From: Acidobacteriota bacterium | GTDB taxonomy: Bacteria; Acidobacteriota; Thermoanaerobaculia; Thermoanaerobaculales; Thermoanaerobaculaceae | DNA: 64,000 bases | Assembly (NCBI GenBank): GCA_016213675.1 | Contig: JACQZW010000020.1 | Span: forward strand, 1 to 64,000 | Direction: 5' to 3' | Made by a program: the position numbers and the translations under genes | Notes under the pieces: generated by a model | What the model was told of the DNA's origin: nothing | The model's database searches: none | Seen by the model: the letters and a program-made list of their open reading frames with translations, nothing else | Part shown: piece by piece, positions 37,957 through 45,848 of the stretch | Numbering within the stretch: position 1 is the first letter of the stretch | How the letters are laid out: each line of letters opens with the position of its first letter

Positions 37957-39171
37957 GTGGACGCGGTGGTCCTGCTCGTCTTCGGCTTCGTCTACCTCGG
38001 CATGGTGCTCGGCGAGATCCCCGGGCTCGCGCTCGATCGCTCCGGCGTGGCGCTGCTCGGCGCGATCGCGCTCGTCGCCACCGGACGGGTCGGCCCGCAA
38101 GCGGCCTGGAACGCCGTGGACGTGCCGACCATGGCGCTGCTGTTCGGGCTGATGGTGGTCTCCGCGCAGTTTCGCCTCGGCGGCTTCTACGCCCGCGTGA
38201 CCCGGCGCCTCGCCGCTGCCGAGGTGTCGCCCGACGTCATGCTGGCGCTCGTGGTGGTCGTCACCGGAGGGCTCTCGGCGCTGCTCGCCAACGACATCGT
38301 CTGCCTGGCGGTCGCGCCGCTGCTCGTCAAGGGGTGCGCGAGGCGGGGACTGGACCCGGTCCCGTTCCTGCTCGCGCTGGCCTGCGCCGCCAACGTCGGC
38401 TCGGCGGCGACGCTGATCGGCAACCCGCAGAACATGCTGATCGGCCAGCGGCTGAACCTCCCGTTCGCGGGCTACCTGCTCGACGCCGGCGTCCCGGCGC
38501 TCCTCGGACTCGTCGCCGTGTGGGCGGTCATCCGCGCGACCGTCGGCGGCAGGTGGCGCGCCCACACGCCGATCCCGCAGGTCGAGGAACCGACGTTCAA
38601 TGCGTGGCAGACGACCAAGGGAGCGGTCGTGCTCGTCGCGCTCGTCCTCGCGTTCCTCTTCACCGCCCTGCCCCGAGATGCCCTGGCCCTGAGCGCGGCC
38701 GGCGTGCTGCTGCTGTCGCGGCGCACGGCCTCACGCCACGTCATCGGGCTGGTCGACTGGCACCTGCTCGTGCTGTTCATCGGTCTCTTCGTGGTCAACC
38801 ACGCGCTGGCGGATTCCGGCGCGCTGGCCGCCGGCCTGCACTGGCTGGCAGGCTTCGGCGTGGACCTGGCGCGGCCGGCGGTCCTCTTCGTGACCACCGC
38901 GGTGCTGTCGAACCTCGTCTCGAACGTTCCGGCCGTCATGCTGCTGCTGCCGACTTCGACGCATGCCCTGGCGGGACCGGTGCTGGGCCTGTCCAGCACC
39001 CTAGCCGGAAACCTCCTGCTCGTCGGCAGCATCGCCAACCTGATCGTCGTCGAGCAGGCCGCACAGCTCGGCGTGCGGATCTCGTGGCGGGCCCACGCCA
39101 GGGTCGGTGTCCCCGTCACCCTCCTCACCCTGGCGCTGGCGGCGACTTGGCTGTTTGTGCGTGGAGACTGA
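37957..39171 (+). CDS. ArsB/NhaD/SLC13-type ion transporter
   Basis: The 404-aa protein has ~11 membrane segments in two repeats. The motifs LLANDIVCLAVAPLLVKG and IGNPQNMLIG, repeated later as NLVSNVPAVMLLL, are the paired helical hairpins of the IT superfamily (ArsB, NhaD, CitMHS). Substrate could be arsenite, Na+/H+ or a dicarboxylate. It is far from the acr3 operon, so arsenic is not implied. The start is GTG 37957. Confidence 0.8.
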   Translation: MDAVVLLVFGFVYLGMVLGEIPGLALDRSGVALLGAIALVATGRVGPQAAWNAVDVPTMALLFGLMVVSAQFRLGGFYARVTRRLAAAEVSPDVMLALVVVVTGGLSALLANDIVCLAVAPLLVKGCARRGLDPVPFLLALACAANVGSAATLIGNPQNMLIGQRLNLPFAGYLLDAGVPALLGLVAVWAVIRATVGGRWRAHTPIPQVEEPTFNAWQTTKGAVVLVALVLAFLFTALPRDALALSAAGVLLLSRRTASRHVIGLVDWHLLVLFIGLFVVNHALADSGALAAGLHWLAGFGVDLARPAVLFVTTAVLSNLVSNVPAVMLLLPTSTHALAGPVLGLSSTLAGNLLLVGSIANLIVVEQAAQLGVRISWRAHARVGVPVTLLTLALAATWLFVRGD

Positions 39172-39336
39172 GTCAAGAGGGGACTTTTCGGCGGTAAAGT
39201 TGAGATCGCTTCGCATCGTGATCACAGATCGGACGGGGACCGGCGACCACGCTGCCGCCGAGCCAGACGACCTCCGGTGTCGGACCCGCACGGACCGCCT
39301 CGATGACGCGTCGACCACTGGCGGTTCCAACCCCCC

Positions 39337-39364
39337 TTGACAACTCGACCAACAGCGTTATCTT
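39337..39364 (+). promoter_or_regulatory. Sigma-70-type promoter in the kamA upstream region
   Basis: TTGACA (39337-39342) and TATCTT (39359-39364) are 16 bp apart. The predicted start near 39371 is 436 bp ahead of kamA, so the promoter most likely drives the short RNA described next. The part 39172-39336 shows nothing recognisable. Confidence 0.55.
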
Positions 39365-39370
39365 GTTGGT

Positions 39371-39575
39371 GAGATGGAGAACGACGTCTCATCCGACCAT
39401 CCTCCAAGCCTCAGGAACCGCGCGAGTTCTCTCTCCGCGGCGCCGGCTGAAGTGTCACTGACAGCGGCGCCGCCGGTGTTTTTCGTCGTCGGTCACCCTC
39501 CGAGCAAGAGAAAACCGGGAAGAAACCCGAACCTGGCGCCGCCCGAGGTGTCCTTCCGGGCGGCGCCACCTTTTT
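39371..39575 (+). ncRNA. Candidate ~205-nt RNA with two terminator-like hairpins
   Basis: From the predicted start at ~39371 the transcript would contain two GC-rich stem-loops. The first pairs GCGGCGCCG (39437-39445) with CGGCGCCGC (39465-39473) and is followed by TTTTT at 39479-39483. The second pairs 39534-39545 with 39557-39568 (12 bp) and is followed by TTTTT at 39571-39575. The two loops and flanks look alike (AAGTGTCAC versus AGGTGTCCT), suggesting a tandem duplication. No known riboswitch family is recognised. It could be a small RNA or an attenuating leader for the kamA cluster. A 95-codon frame overlapping it is considered a shadow. Confidence 0.45.
39534..39575 (+). terminator. Strong rho-independent terminator
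   Basis: A 12-bp perfect GC-rich stem (39534-39545 with 39557-39568) with an 11-nt loop precedes CC and five T residues. It would stop transcription from the 39337 promoter before kamA unless antitermination occurs. Confidence 0.8.
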
Positions 39576-39619
39576 CATGCGTCCTTGAAATGCCGGCTGC
39601 GACGTGGTTCCCGTTGACT

Positions 39620-39638
39620 CATGCCGCGTCGCGGCATG
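39620..39638. other. 19-bp near-palindrome upstream of kamA
   Basis: CATGCCGCG and CGCGGCATG flank a single T, giving 9-bp perfect arms. It may be an operator or a hairpin in the leader. The remaining sequence to 39806 contains other short stems but no promoter I can place with confidence; a TTGACA at 39764-39769 lacks a matching -10 box. Confidence 0.4.
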
Positions 39639-39806
39639 CCCGGGACGGGCGAGCGAGCTAGGGAGAATCGCATGCTCCCGCGCCCACCTGGGCTTCGACA
39701 GTGGGTCACCCACGGTGACCCGAAAGGCACCGCAGCAGGCTGGGAACAGTCGCCGCGGACTGTATTGACAACGAGCACACCCATCCCTCAGGGGAGGTAG
39801 GAGGCT

Positions 39807-40832
39807 ATGAAAGAGAGCACGGCTCCAGACTCGCTATACCTCGAAGGCGCGCGGCGCGAGGAGATCTGCCAGATCTTCGGCGAAGCCTATGACCCCGCGC
39901 GCTGGAACGACTGGCGCTGGCAGATGCGCCATCGTCTGATCCGCCTGGAGCAGTTCGAGCAGTTGTTGCGCCTGACGCCCAGCGAACGGCGGGGCCTGCA
40001 GCTCGCCAACGAGAAGTTCTCGGTGGCGGTGACGCCGCACTTCGCGGAGCTCATGGATCCCGAGGACCCGGACTGTCCGATCCGCCGGCAGGTGGTGCCG
40101 CGCGAGGAGGAGCTCGTGGTCAGCCGGGGCGACATGGTCGACCCGTGCGGTGAAGACCACGACTCGCCGGTTCCCGGGCTGGTCCACCGCTACCCGGACC
40201 GGGTGCTGCTGCTCGCCCTCGACACCTGCGCCGCGTACTGCCGGTACTGCACGCGGGCCCGTCTGGTCAGTCAGGGCGAGCTCGACCCGCTGCCCCGTCG
40301 CGTCGATGCGGTGATCGAGTACCTCCGCGAGCACACCGAGGTGCGCGACGTGTTGATCTCGGGCGGCGACCCGCTGCTGATGTCGGACGACCGCCTCGAC
40401 GAGATCCTCGGCCGGATCCGGGCGATTCCCCACATCGAGTTCGTTCGCATCGGCAGTCGCGTGCCCTCCTTCCTGCCGCAGCGCATCACGCCCGAGTTGG
40501 TCGCCGTGCTGCGCCGGCACCGGGTGTGGCTCTCGCTCCACTTCTGCCACGCCCGCGAGATGGCCCCGGACGTGGCGGCGGCCTGTGACCGGCTCGCCGA
40601 CGGCGGCGTACCGCTCGGCAGCCAGACCGTCCTCCTCAAGGGTGTCAACGACGACGTGCAGACGCTCAAGGAACTTTTCCACGTCCTGTTGATGAACCGC
40701 GTGCGGCCGTACTACCTGTACCAGTGCGACCCGGTCGTCGGCACCGGTCACTTCCGCACCTCGGTGGCGAGAGGGATCGAGCTGATCGGGGGCCTGCGCG
40801 GCCACACCACCGGCTACGCCGTGCCGACCTAA
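39807..40832 (+). CDS. kamA: Lysine 2,3-aminomutase (KamA), truncated by an in-frame TAA
   Basis: The 341-aa product is a radical-SAM enzyme with the iron-sulfur motif Cys141-x3-Cys145-x2-Cys148 (CAAYCRYC) and SGGDPLL. It should turn L-lysine into beta-lysine. Asp308 in YQCD matches Asp293 of the clostridial enzyme, which binds the substrate's epsilon-amino group; glutamate mutases lack it. The frame stops at codon 342 (TAA), just before the segment holding the second specificity Asp and the PLP lysine. A sense codon here would most simply be TAC (Tyr). As read, the polypeptide lacks its PLP anchor. GGGAGGTAGGAGG-like sequence precedes the ATG. Confidence 0.88.
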   Translation: MKESTAPDSLYLEGARREEICQIFGEAYDPARWNDWRWQMRHRLIRLEQFEQLLRLTPSERRGLQLANEKFSVAVTPHFAELMDPEDPDCPIRRQVVPREEELVVSRGDMVDPCGEDHDSPVPGLVHRYPDRVLLLALDTCAAYCRYCTRARLVSQGELDPLPRRVDAVIEYLREHTEVRDVLISGGDPLLMSDDRLDEILGRIRAIPHIEFVRIGSRVPSFLPQRITPELVAVLRRHRVWLSLHFCHAREMAPDVAAACDRLADGGVPLGSQTVLLKGVNDDVQTLKELFHVLLMNRVRPYYLYQCDPVVGTGHFRTSVARGIELIGGLRGHTTGYAVPT

Positions 40833-40973
40833 GTGATCGACGCCCCTGGCGGCGGCGGCAAGGTGCCGCTCCAGGCCAACAACATCGTCACGTACGGCGA
40901 GGACGGCACGGTCGAGATCCGCAACTGGGAAGGCCAGATCTACACCTATCTCGATCCCAGCGACCACGGATAG
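40833..40973 (+). pseudogene. C-terminal PLP-lysine segment of KamA, beyond the in-frame stop
   Basis: The same reading frame continues without a gap for 46 residues after the TAA, starting VIDAPGGGGKVPL and ending at TAG 40971-40973. In lysine 2,3-aminomutase this PGGGGK motif holds the PLP Schiff-base lysine (Lys352 in continuous numbering, 44 residues after Asp308, the same spacing as Asp293 to Lys337 in Clostridium). The segment is clearly conserved, which argues for a very recent mutation, a sequencing error, readthrough, or reinitiation at the GTG that directly follows the TAA. Confidence 0.85.
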
Positions 40974-40980
40974 CACCGTC

Positions 40981-41964
40981 GTGCGGATCGGCCTCGTCTA
41001 CGACCGCAAGGAGGACTACCTCGCCCTCGGGTTCTCCGCCGAGGACGTGATGGAGTTCGACTGCGAGGACACCATCGCCGGCCTCGAGGCCGGCCTCGCC
41101 TCGCTCGGCCACCCGGTGGACCGGGTCGGGCGCGGCGTCGAGCTCGCGCGTCGCCTGGTCGCGGGCGATCGGTGGGACCTGGTCTTCAACTTCGCCGAGG
41201 GGGTGCAAGGCCGCTCGCGGGAGGCCCAGGTTCCGGCGCTCTGCGAGCTGTTCGACCAGCCGTACTGCCTGGCCGATCCGCTCACCTGCGCCCTCACCCT
41301 CGACAAGGCGTTGGCCAAGCGGGTGGTCCGGGACCATGGGCTTCCCACGGCACCGTTCGCCCTCGTCTCCTCGCCCGACGAGGCCCGGCGCGTCGAGCTT
41401 GCGCCACCGTTGTTCGCCAAGCCGTACGCCGAGGGGAGCTCGAAGGGCGTGACGGCCCGCTCGTACGTCGGCAGCCGCGACGAGCTCTGGCCCGCGTGCG
41501 CCGAGCTGATCGCCCAGTTCAGGCAACCGGTCCTGGTCGAACGCTTCCTGCCGGGGCGCGAGTTCACGGTCGGCGTGGTCGGCAACGGCGACCGGTCGCG
41601 CGTCGTCGGCGTCATGGAGGTTCTCATCACGGCCGGGGCGGAGACTCACTCCTACACCGCGCTCAACAAGGACGAGTACCTCGAGCGGGTCACCTACCGC
41701 CTGATCGACGATGAGCCTCTGGCCGACGAGTGCCGGCGGGTCGCCCTCGGCGCCTACCACGCGCTGGGCTGTCGCGACGCGGCGCGCGTCGACCTCCGCT
41801 GCGACGAGCACGGCGTCCCGTGCTTCCTCGAGGCGAACCCGCTGCCCGGCCTCAACCACGTGCGCTCGGACCTGCCGATCATGACCCGTCTCGCCGGCCG
41901 GACCTACGGCGAGCTGCTCGGCTGGATCCTCGAGGCCGCGGCTCGGCGATGCGGATTGCATTGA
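40981..41964 (+). CDS. ATP-grasp ligase related to D-Ala-D-Ala ligase (first copy)
   Basis: The 327-aa protein starts with GTG, 7 bp after the kamA frame. It has an N-terminal preATP-grasp region (DLVFNFAEG), the ATP-clamp lysines (TLDKALAKRV, LFAKPYAEGSSKGV), and the Mg-binding end EANPLPGLNHVRSDLP. Such enzymes join a carboxylate to an amine through an acyl-phosphate. It is not the cell-wall Ddl by context: no mur or fts genes are near. Adjacent to KamA, it probably links beta-lysine or another amino acid to a partner. Confidence 0.82.
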   Translation: MRIGLVYDRKEDYLALGFSAEDVMEFDCEDTIAGLEAGLASLGHPVDRVGRGVELARRLVAGDRWDLVFNFAEGVQGRSREAQVPALCELFDQPYCLADPLTCALTLDKALAKRVVRDHGLPTAPFALVSSPDEARRVELAPPLFAKPYAEGSSKGVTARSYVGSRDELWPACAELIAQFRQPVLVERFLPGREFTVGVVGNGDRSRVVGVMEVLITAGAETHSYTALNKDEYLERVTYRLIDDEPLADECRRVALGAYHALGCRDAARVDLRCDEHGVPCFLEANPLPGLNHVRSDLPIMTRLAGRTYGELLGWILEAAARRCGLH

Positions 41965-42029
41965 TGTGTGAAGCGTGCACAATGCCAGTGAGGGATGGAG
42001 AAGCGATCGACCGCCCGCGTGCCGCGTAA
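41964..42029 (+). CDS. Possible 21-residue coupled peptide ORF
   Basis: An ATG overlaps the ligase stop (TGATG) and opens a 21-codon frame starting MCEACTMPVRD, ending at TAA. An in-frame ATG 15 bp upstream would give 26 residues. The stop-start overlap supports coupled translation, yet there is no independent RBS. Two cysteines two residues apart and the position between two ATP-grasp genes make a peptide substrate or a metal-binding leader conceivable. Chance occurrence is also possible. Confidence 0.3.
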   Translation: MCEACTMPVRDGEAIDRPRAA

Positions 42030-42080
42030 CCGTCCCACCTCGGGGCCGCCGTCGGCCCCTCTCCACGGAGCGAGACAGCC

Positions 42081-43109
42081 ATGATGCCCAAGCGCGTTCT
42101 GATCGCGCACACCGACGTTGCGCCCGACGGAGATCCTTCGATGGCCGACGTCCTCGACGAGGTGTGCTGCGTGGAGAAGGGGCTCGAGGAGCTGTCCGTC
42201 CCCTTCGAAACCATCCCGGTGGCCGCCGGCCGCGCCTGGGAGGCTCTCGAGCCGGAGGACGACGACATCATCTTCAACCTCCTCGAGGCGCCGCCCGGCC
42301 GACCGCTGCTCCAGATCGCCGCCGCCGGCGTCCTCGAGCTGCTCGGCGTTCCCTACACGGGTTCCAGACTCGCCTCCCTGGTCCTGACCACCGACAAGTT
42401 GTCGACGCGCGCCCTGCTCGCCTCGGAGGGGATCGCGGTCGCGCCCGGGGGCCGTTTCGATCCCGAAGATCCGCGGCTGCTCGACCGCGTCTCCGCGCCG
42501 TGGATCCTCAAGGCCGGCTTCGAGGATGCGTCGGTGGGGCTCGACGGCGAGCCGGTCGTGCGCACCCGGGAGGCGGCCGTCGCCCGTGGGCGGCAGCTCA
42601 TCGAGCGCTTCCCCGGCCAGCCGATCGTGCTCGAGCATTACCTGCCCGGACGCGAGTTCAACGTCGGCGTCGTGGAGGTCGACGGCGACCCGGTGATCCT
42701 GCCGGTCGCCGAGATGACCTTCATCGACTACCCCGATGACATGCCCCGGATCGTTGGCTGGGAGGCGAAGTGGATCGAGGGGCACTTCTCCTACGACCAG
42801 ACCGAGCGCGCCTTCACCGACGAGGAGAAGGAGCCGGAGCTCGTGGCGACGATCCGTGAGATCACCAGGCGATGCTGGGCGATCACCGGGGCCTCGGGGT
42901 ACGCCCGCGTCGATCTCCGGCTCGACGAGGCGGGTGTGCCGTGCGTGCTCGAGGTCAACGCCAACCCGTGTATCTCGGAGGGCTCGGGCCTGATGGTCGC
43001 CGCGGTACGGGTGGGGTTCACCGTTGGCAGCGTCATCGCCAGTGTCCTGCAGGCGGCGCAACGCGCGCACCAGGCGAGCGACCACCAGCTCGCGGTGCAA
43101 TCGGCCTGA
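42081..43109 (+). CDS. ATP-grasp ligase related to D-Ala-D-Ala ligase (second copy)
   Basis: The 342-aa protein is only distantly similar to the first ligase. It has the same fold markers: DIIFNLLEAP, TTDKLSTRALL, ILKAGFEDASVG, an ATP-grasp YLPGREFNVGVVEV strand and the metal-binding CVLEVNANPCISEGSGL. An insert (WIEGHFSYDQTERAF) is typical of this subgroup. Two non-identical ligases in one operon point to two successive amide bonds or two amino substrates. GGAG lies ~10 bp before the first of two adjacent ATGs. Confidence 0.82.
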   Translation: MMPKRVLIAHTDVAPDGDPSMADVLDEVCCVEKGLEELSVPFETIPVAAGRAWEALEPEDDDIIFNLLEAPPGRPLLQIAAAGVLELLGVPYTGSRLASLVLTTDKLSTRALLASEGIAVAPGGRFDPEDPRLLDRVSAPWILKAGFEDASVGLDGEPVVRTREAAVARGRQLIERFPGQPIVLEHYLPGREFNVGVVEVDGDPVILPVAEMTFIDYPDDMPRIVGWEAKWIEGHFSYDQTERAFTDEEKEPELVATIREITRRCWAITGASGYARVDLRLDEAGVPCVLEVNANPCISEGSGLMVAAVRVGFTVGSVIASVLQAAQRAHQASDHQLAVQSA

Positions 43110-43120
43110 GGGAGGACTGC

Positions 43121-43612
43121 GTGGAGATTCGCAGCACGGTGAAGGTCGCGGACCGCCAGGCCCTCGAGCGCGTGCTCCGGGCCACCGGCTTCTTCAACGA
43201 CGAGGAGCTTTCTGTTGCCCTCGAGCTCGTCTCCGAGCGACTCGCCGAGGGCGAGGGGAGCCACTACCGATTCCTCGTCGCCGAGGAGGGCGGTCGGGTC
43301 GTCGGGTATGCCTGCTGGGGACCGATTCTCGGTACCCTCGCCTCCGTCGACCTGTACTGGATCGCGGTGGACCCTGCCGAGCAGGGCAAGGGGGTCGGCA
43401 AGGCGCTGCTGGAGGCGGCGGAGGCGCAGATCGCCGGCGAGGGTCGCAGTCGCGTCTACATCGAGACCTCCTCGCGCGCCCAGTACGTGCCGACGCGCGC
43501 CTTCTACCTCCGCTGCGGCTACACGATCGTCGCCGAGCTCGAGGACTTCTACGCGCCGGGCGACGGCAAGGTGATGTTCCTCAAGGTCCTCCACCCCACC
43601 GCCCAGGCTTGA
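43121..43612 (+). CDS. GNAT-family N-acetyltransferase
   Basis: The 163-aa protein has the acetyl-CoA loop DPAEQGKGVGKALL and a C-terminal RAFYLRCGYTIVAEL strand typical of GNAT. GGGAGG lies 5 bp ahead of GTG 43121. Beta-lysine acetyltransferases (AblB) that form the osmolyte N-epsilon-acetyl-beta-lysine belong to the same superfamily and sit beside KamA (AblA) in other organisms. Here the gene is separated from kamA by two ligases, so the acceptor may be a conjugate. Confidence 0.82.
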   Translation: MEIRSTVKVADRQALERVLRATGFFNDEELSVALELVSERLAEGEGSHYRFLVAEEGGRVVGYACWGPILGTLASVDLYWIAVDPAEQGKGVGKALLEAAEAQIAGEGRSRVYIETSSRAQYVPTRAFYLRCGYTIVAELEDFYAPGDGKVMFLKVLHPTAQA

Positions 43613-43726
43613 GGCTTGGGGCCTGGGGCTTGAGGACAGACTCGGGGCTCGAGGAGACGCGGGGACAACGTTCAAGCCAGCGTCAAGCGGGCGCCCTGCC
43701 ATCGCGGTGACGATGCGGAGGTAACC

Positions 43727-44983
43727 ATGGACGAGGCGAACGGGGTGTTCTCCGAGGTGGGAAGGCTGCGATCCGTCCTCGTCCACCAGCCGGGGACCGA
43801 GCATCGCCAGACCGTGCCGTGGAACAAGGACGCGCTGCTCTTCGACGACATCCTCGACGTCGAGGAAGCACGCCCCGAGCACGCGTCGTTCGCCCAACTC
43901 ATGGCCGTGCGAGGCGTCGAGGTCGTCTACCTCGAGGACCTGCTGCGCGACGTCTGCGCCGACCGGGCGGAGCGCGCCTCGGTGTGCCGGGAGGTGCTCG
44001 GCGGCGAGCTCGTCGATCACATCGGCGCGGACCGGCTTCGTCCTCACCACCTCGTCCGCGGCTTTCCGGATCACTACTCCCTGCAGGCCGACGCCGTCGT
44101 GCCGCCGCTGCCCAACCTGTACTTCACCCGTGACCCCGCCTTCGCCCTGCCCGGCGCCATCGCCATCGCGCATCCGTGCAAGGCCGCCCGCCGCCGTGAG
44201 GCTGCCCTCCTCCGCGCGATCCTGCGCCGTCACCCGCGTTTCGCCGGGACCGAGGTGTACGAAGGGCTGTTCGACGACCCGGCCGCCACCATCGAGGGCG
44301 GCGACGTGCTGGTCGTGGACGCCTCCTCCGTCGTCGTGGGCGTCGGCGAGCGCACCAACGAGGCCGGTGCCGAGCACCTCGCGCGCTTCCTCTTCGAGCG
44401 CACCGCGGTCGAGCGCGTGATCAAGGTCCGCGTCCCGGCCAAGCGCGAGTTCATGCACCTCGACACCGTGCTGACCTTCGTCGACCGCGGGCGGATCCTC
44501 ACCATGCCGTACCTGTGGGATCGACCGGAGCTGTACGCGGCGATCGCGGCCCGCTCCCGGCGCCAGTGCGAGGAGCTCGGGTTCCCGTACACCGGGCCGG
44601 CCCCCGAGACGCTCCTCGACGCCTCGCGGCTGGACGTCGTCACGCGCGACGGCGACCGCCGGAGCTACGAGGACACCATGGACGGGCTCGCCCGCGAAGG
44701 CCTGATCGAACCGGACCTCACGCTCTTCGTCGCCGGGCGCCGCGACCAGTATCCTTCGCCCGAGGCCCACGTCGTCGAGGCGCTGCGCGAGCAGTGGAAC
44801 GACGGCGCCAACTCGCTCGCCCTCAAGCCCGGCCAGGTGGTCTGCTACGCCCGCAACGACCGCACGTCCCGGGCCCTGGAGGAGGAGGGGATCGAAGTGC
44901 TCACCTTTCGCGGCGGCGAGCTCGTCCGCGGCCGCGGTGGCGCCCGATGCATGTCGATGCCGCTCCGACGCGACCCGGTCTGA
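43727..44983 (+). CDS. arcA: Arginine deiminase
   Basis: The 418-aa enzyme converts arginine to citrulline and ammonia. All catalytic landmarks are present: PNLYFTRDP, EGGD, GERTN, FMHLDTV (His) and the C-terminal nucleophile Cys in RCMSMPL. Length matches ArcA. No carbamate kinase or ornithine carbamoyltransferase is adjacent, so this is not a standard arcABC energy operon. It ends the kamA/ATP-grasp/GNAT cluster after a 114-bp spacer (43613-43726) of GGCTTGGGGCCTGG-like repeats that holds no gene. Confidence 0.93.
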   Translation: MDEANGVFSEVGRLRSVLVHQPGTEHRQTVPWNKDALLFDDILDVEEARPEHASFAQLMAVRGVEVVYLEDLLRDVCADRAERASVCREVLGGELVDHIGADRLRPHHLVRGFPDHYSLQADAVVPPLPNLYFTRDPAFALPGAIAIAHPCKAARRREAALLRAILRRHPRFAGTEVYEGLFDDPAATIEGGDVLVVDASSVVVGVGERTNEAGAEHLARFLFERTAVERVIKVRVPAKREFMHLDTVLTFVDRGRILTMPYLWDRPELYAAIAARSRRQCEELGFPYTGPAPETLLDASRLDVVTRDGDRRSYEDTMDGLAREGLIEPDLTLFVAGRRDQYPSPEAHVVEALREQWNDGANSLALKPGQVVCYARNDRTSRALEEEGIEVLTFRGGELVRGRGGARCMSMPLRRDPV

Positions 44984-45060
44984 TCGACCGAGCCACACGC
45001 GCCTGCACCCGCGGGCCGGCCGGGTTTTGCCTTTTCGTCCTGGTCCTGTAAACTCAAGCA

Positions 45061-45288
45061 ATGCACGAGGATGGCGTCCTTGCGGCGGCGATTCGGGCAC
45101 GAAACCGTGCCCTGGGGCGCTTCGCGGACTGGGGCGCTGCGAATCCGTGCCGCCTCCAACCGGCCGCCGCAGTCGCCGGGGTCGCGACCCTGTACGAGCT
45201 GACACCGACGAACTCGCGGCGGCGGCCGGTCGACACCGACGGGATCAGGGCCTGCCACCGTGCGCTCGCCAAGGCGGGTCGGCGGTGA
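45061..45288 (+). CDS. Small protein upstream of nucleotidyltransferase (possible antitoxin)
   Basis: The 75-aa basic protein (MHEDGVLAAAIRARNRALGRF) has no recognised domain. Its stop overlaps the start of the nucleotidyltransferase gene (GTGA). Short upstream partner plus nucleotidyltransferase is the layout of several toxin-antitoxin modules, so an antitoxin role is suggested by context only. Confidence 0.5.
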   Translation: MHEDGVLAAAIRARNRALGRFADWGAANPCRLQPAAAVAGVATLYELTPTNSRRRPVDTDGIRACHRALAKAGRR

Positions 45289-45848
45289 CCGTCCTGGAGC
45301 ATGCCCTCACGGACCTCGCCCGGCTCCTTGCCGAGTTTCGGGTCCCCTACATGGTCATCGGCGGCATCGCCAACGCCGTCTGGGGCGAACCGCGCGCGAC
45401 CCTCGACATCGACGTGACCCTGTGGGTCGACGAGGCGGCGATCCCGGCCACCGTCGACATCCTCTCCCGGAGCTTCCGGCCGCTCGTCGCCGACCCGTCC
45501 GGCTTCATCGCCGATACCCGCGTGCTGCCGATGGAGTCGACCGACGGCGTCCGAATCGACGTGATCTTCGGCATGCTGCCCTTCGAACGCGAGGCCGTTC
45601 AACGCGCCGTGCCCTTCACGATCGCCGGTGTCGAGGTCAGCTTCTGTACGGCCGAGGACCTCGTGCTGATGAAGATCATTTCCGAGCGGGAACGGGACCT
45701 GGCCGACGCCCGGGAGGTGGTCGCGCGCCGGCTCTCGGAGCTCGACCTCGCCTACCTCGGTCCCCGGGTCGCCGAGCTGTCGGCAGTCCTCGAACGCCCG
45801 GAGATCCTCGCGCACTGGCGCGCCTGGACGGGTCAGGACAGCGGCTAG
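45285..45848 (+). CDS. Nucleotidyltransferase-fold protein (AbiEii/MNT-like)
   Basis: The 187-aa protein contains the nucleotidyltransferase core VIGGIANAVWGEP-x4-DIDVTLWVDE, with GG at the substrate loop and DID as the metal-binding pair; a third carboxylate lies in VRIDVIFG. AbiEii-type toxins and minimal nucleotidyltransferases share this core. It is translationally coupled to the small upstream gene. The stop shares a CTAG with aceE. Confidence 0.75.
   Translation: MTVLEHALTDLARLLAEFRVPYMVIGGIANAVWGEPRATLDIDVTLWVDEAAIPATVDILSRSFRPLVADPSGFIADTRVLPMESTDGVRIDVIFGMLPFEREAVQRAVPFTIAGVEVSFCTAEDLVLMKIISERERDLADAREVVARRLSELDLAYLGPRVAELSAVLERPEILAHWRAWTGQDSG

Noticed and set aside
39374-39661. 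A 95-codon plus-strand frame just after the promoter at 39337, with two similar internal segments.
   Set aside because: It runs through two terminator-like hairpins and has no RBS or recognisable domain. The internal similarity is explained by duplicated hairpins, so an RNA role is preferred.
39764-39769. TTGACA as a promoter for kamA.
   Set aside because: No acceptable -10 box occurs 16-18 bp downstream and the start codon is only ~40 bp away.
39576-39806. Lysine riboswitch upstream of kamA.
   Set aside because: The leader has GC-rich stems and a palindrome, but none of the conserved lysine-riboswitch core segments that I know was found.
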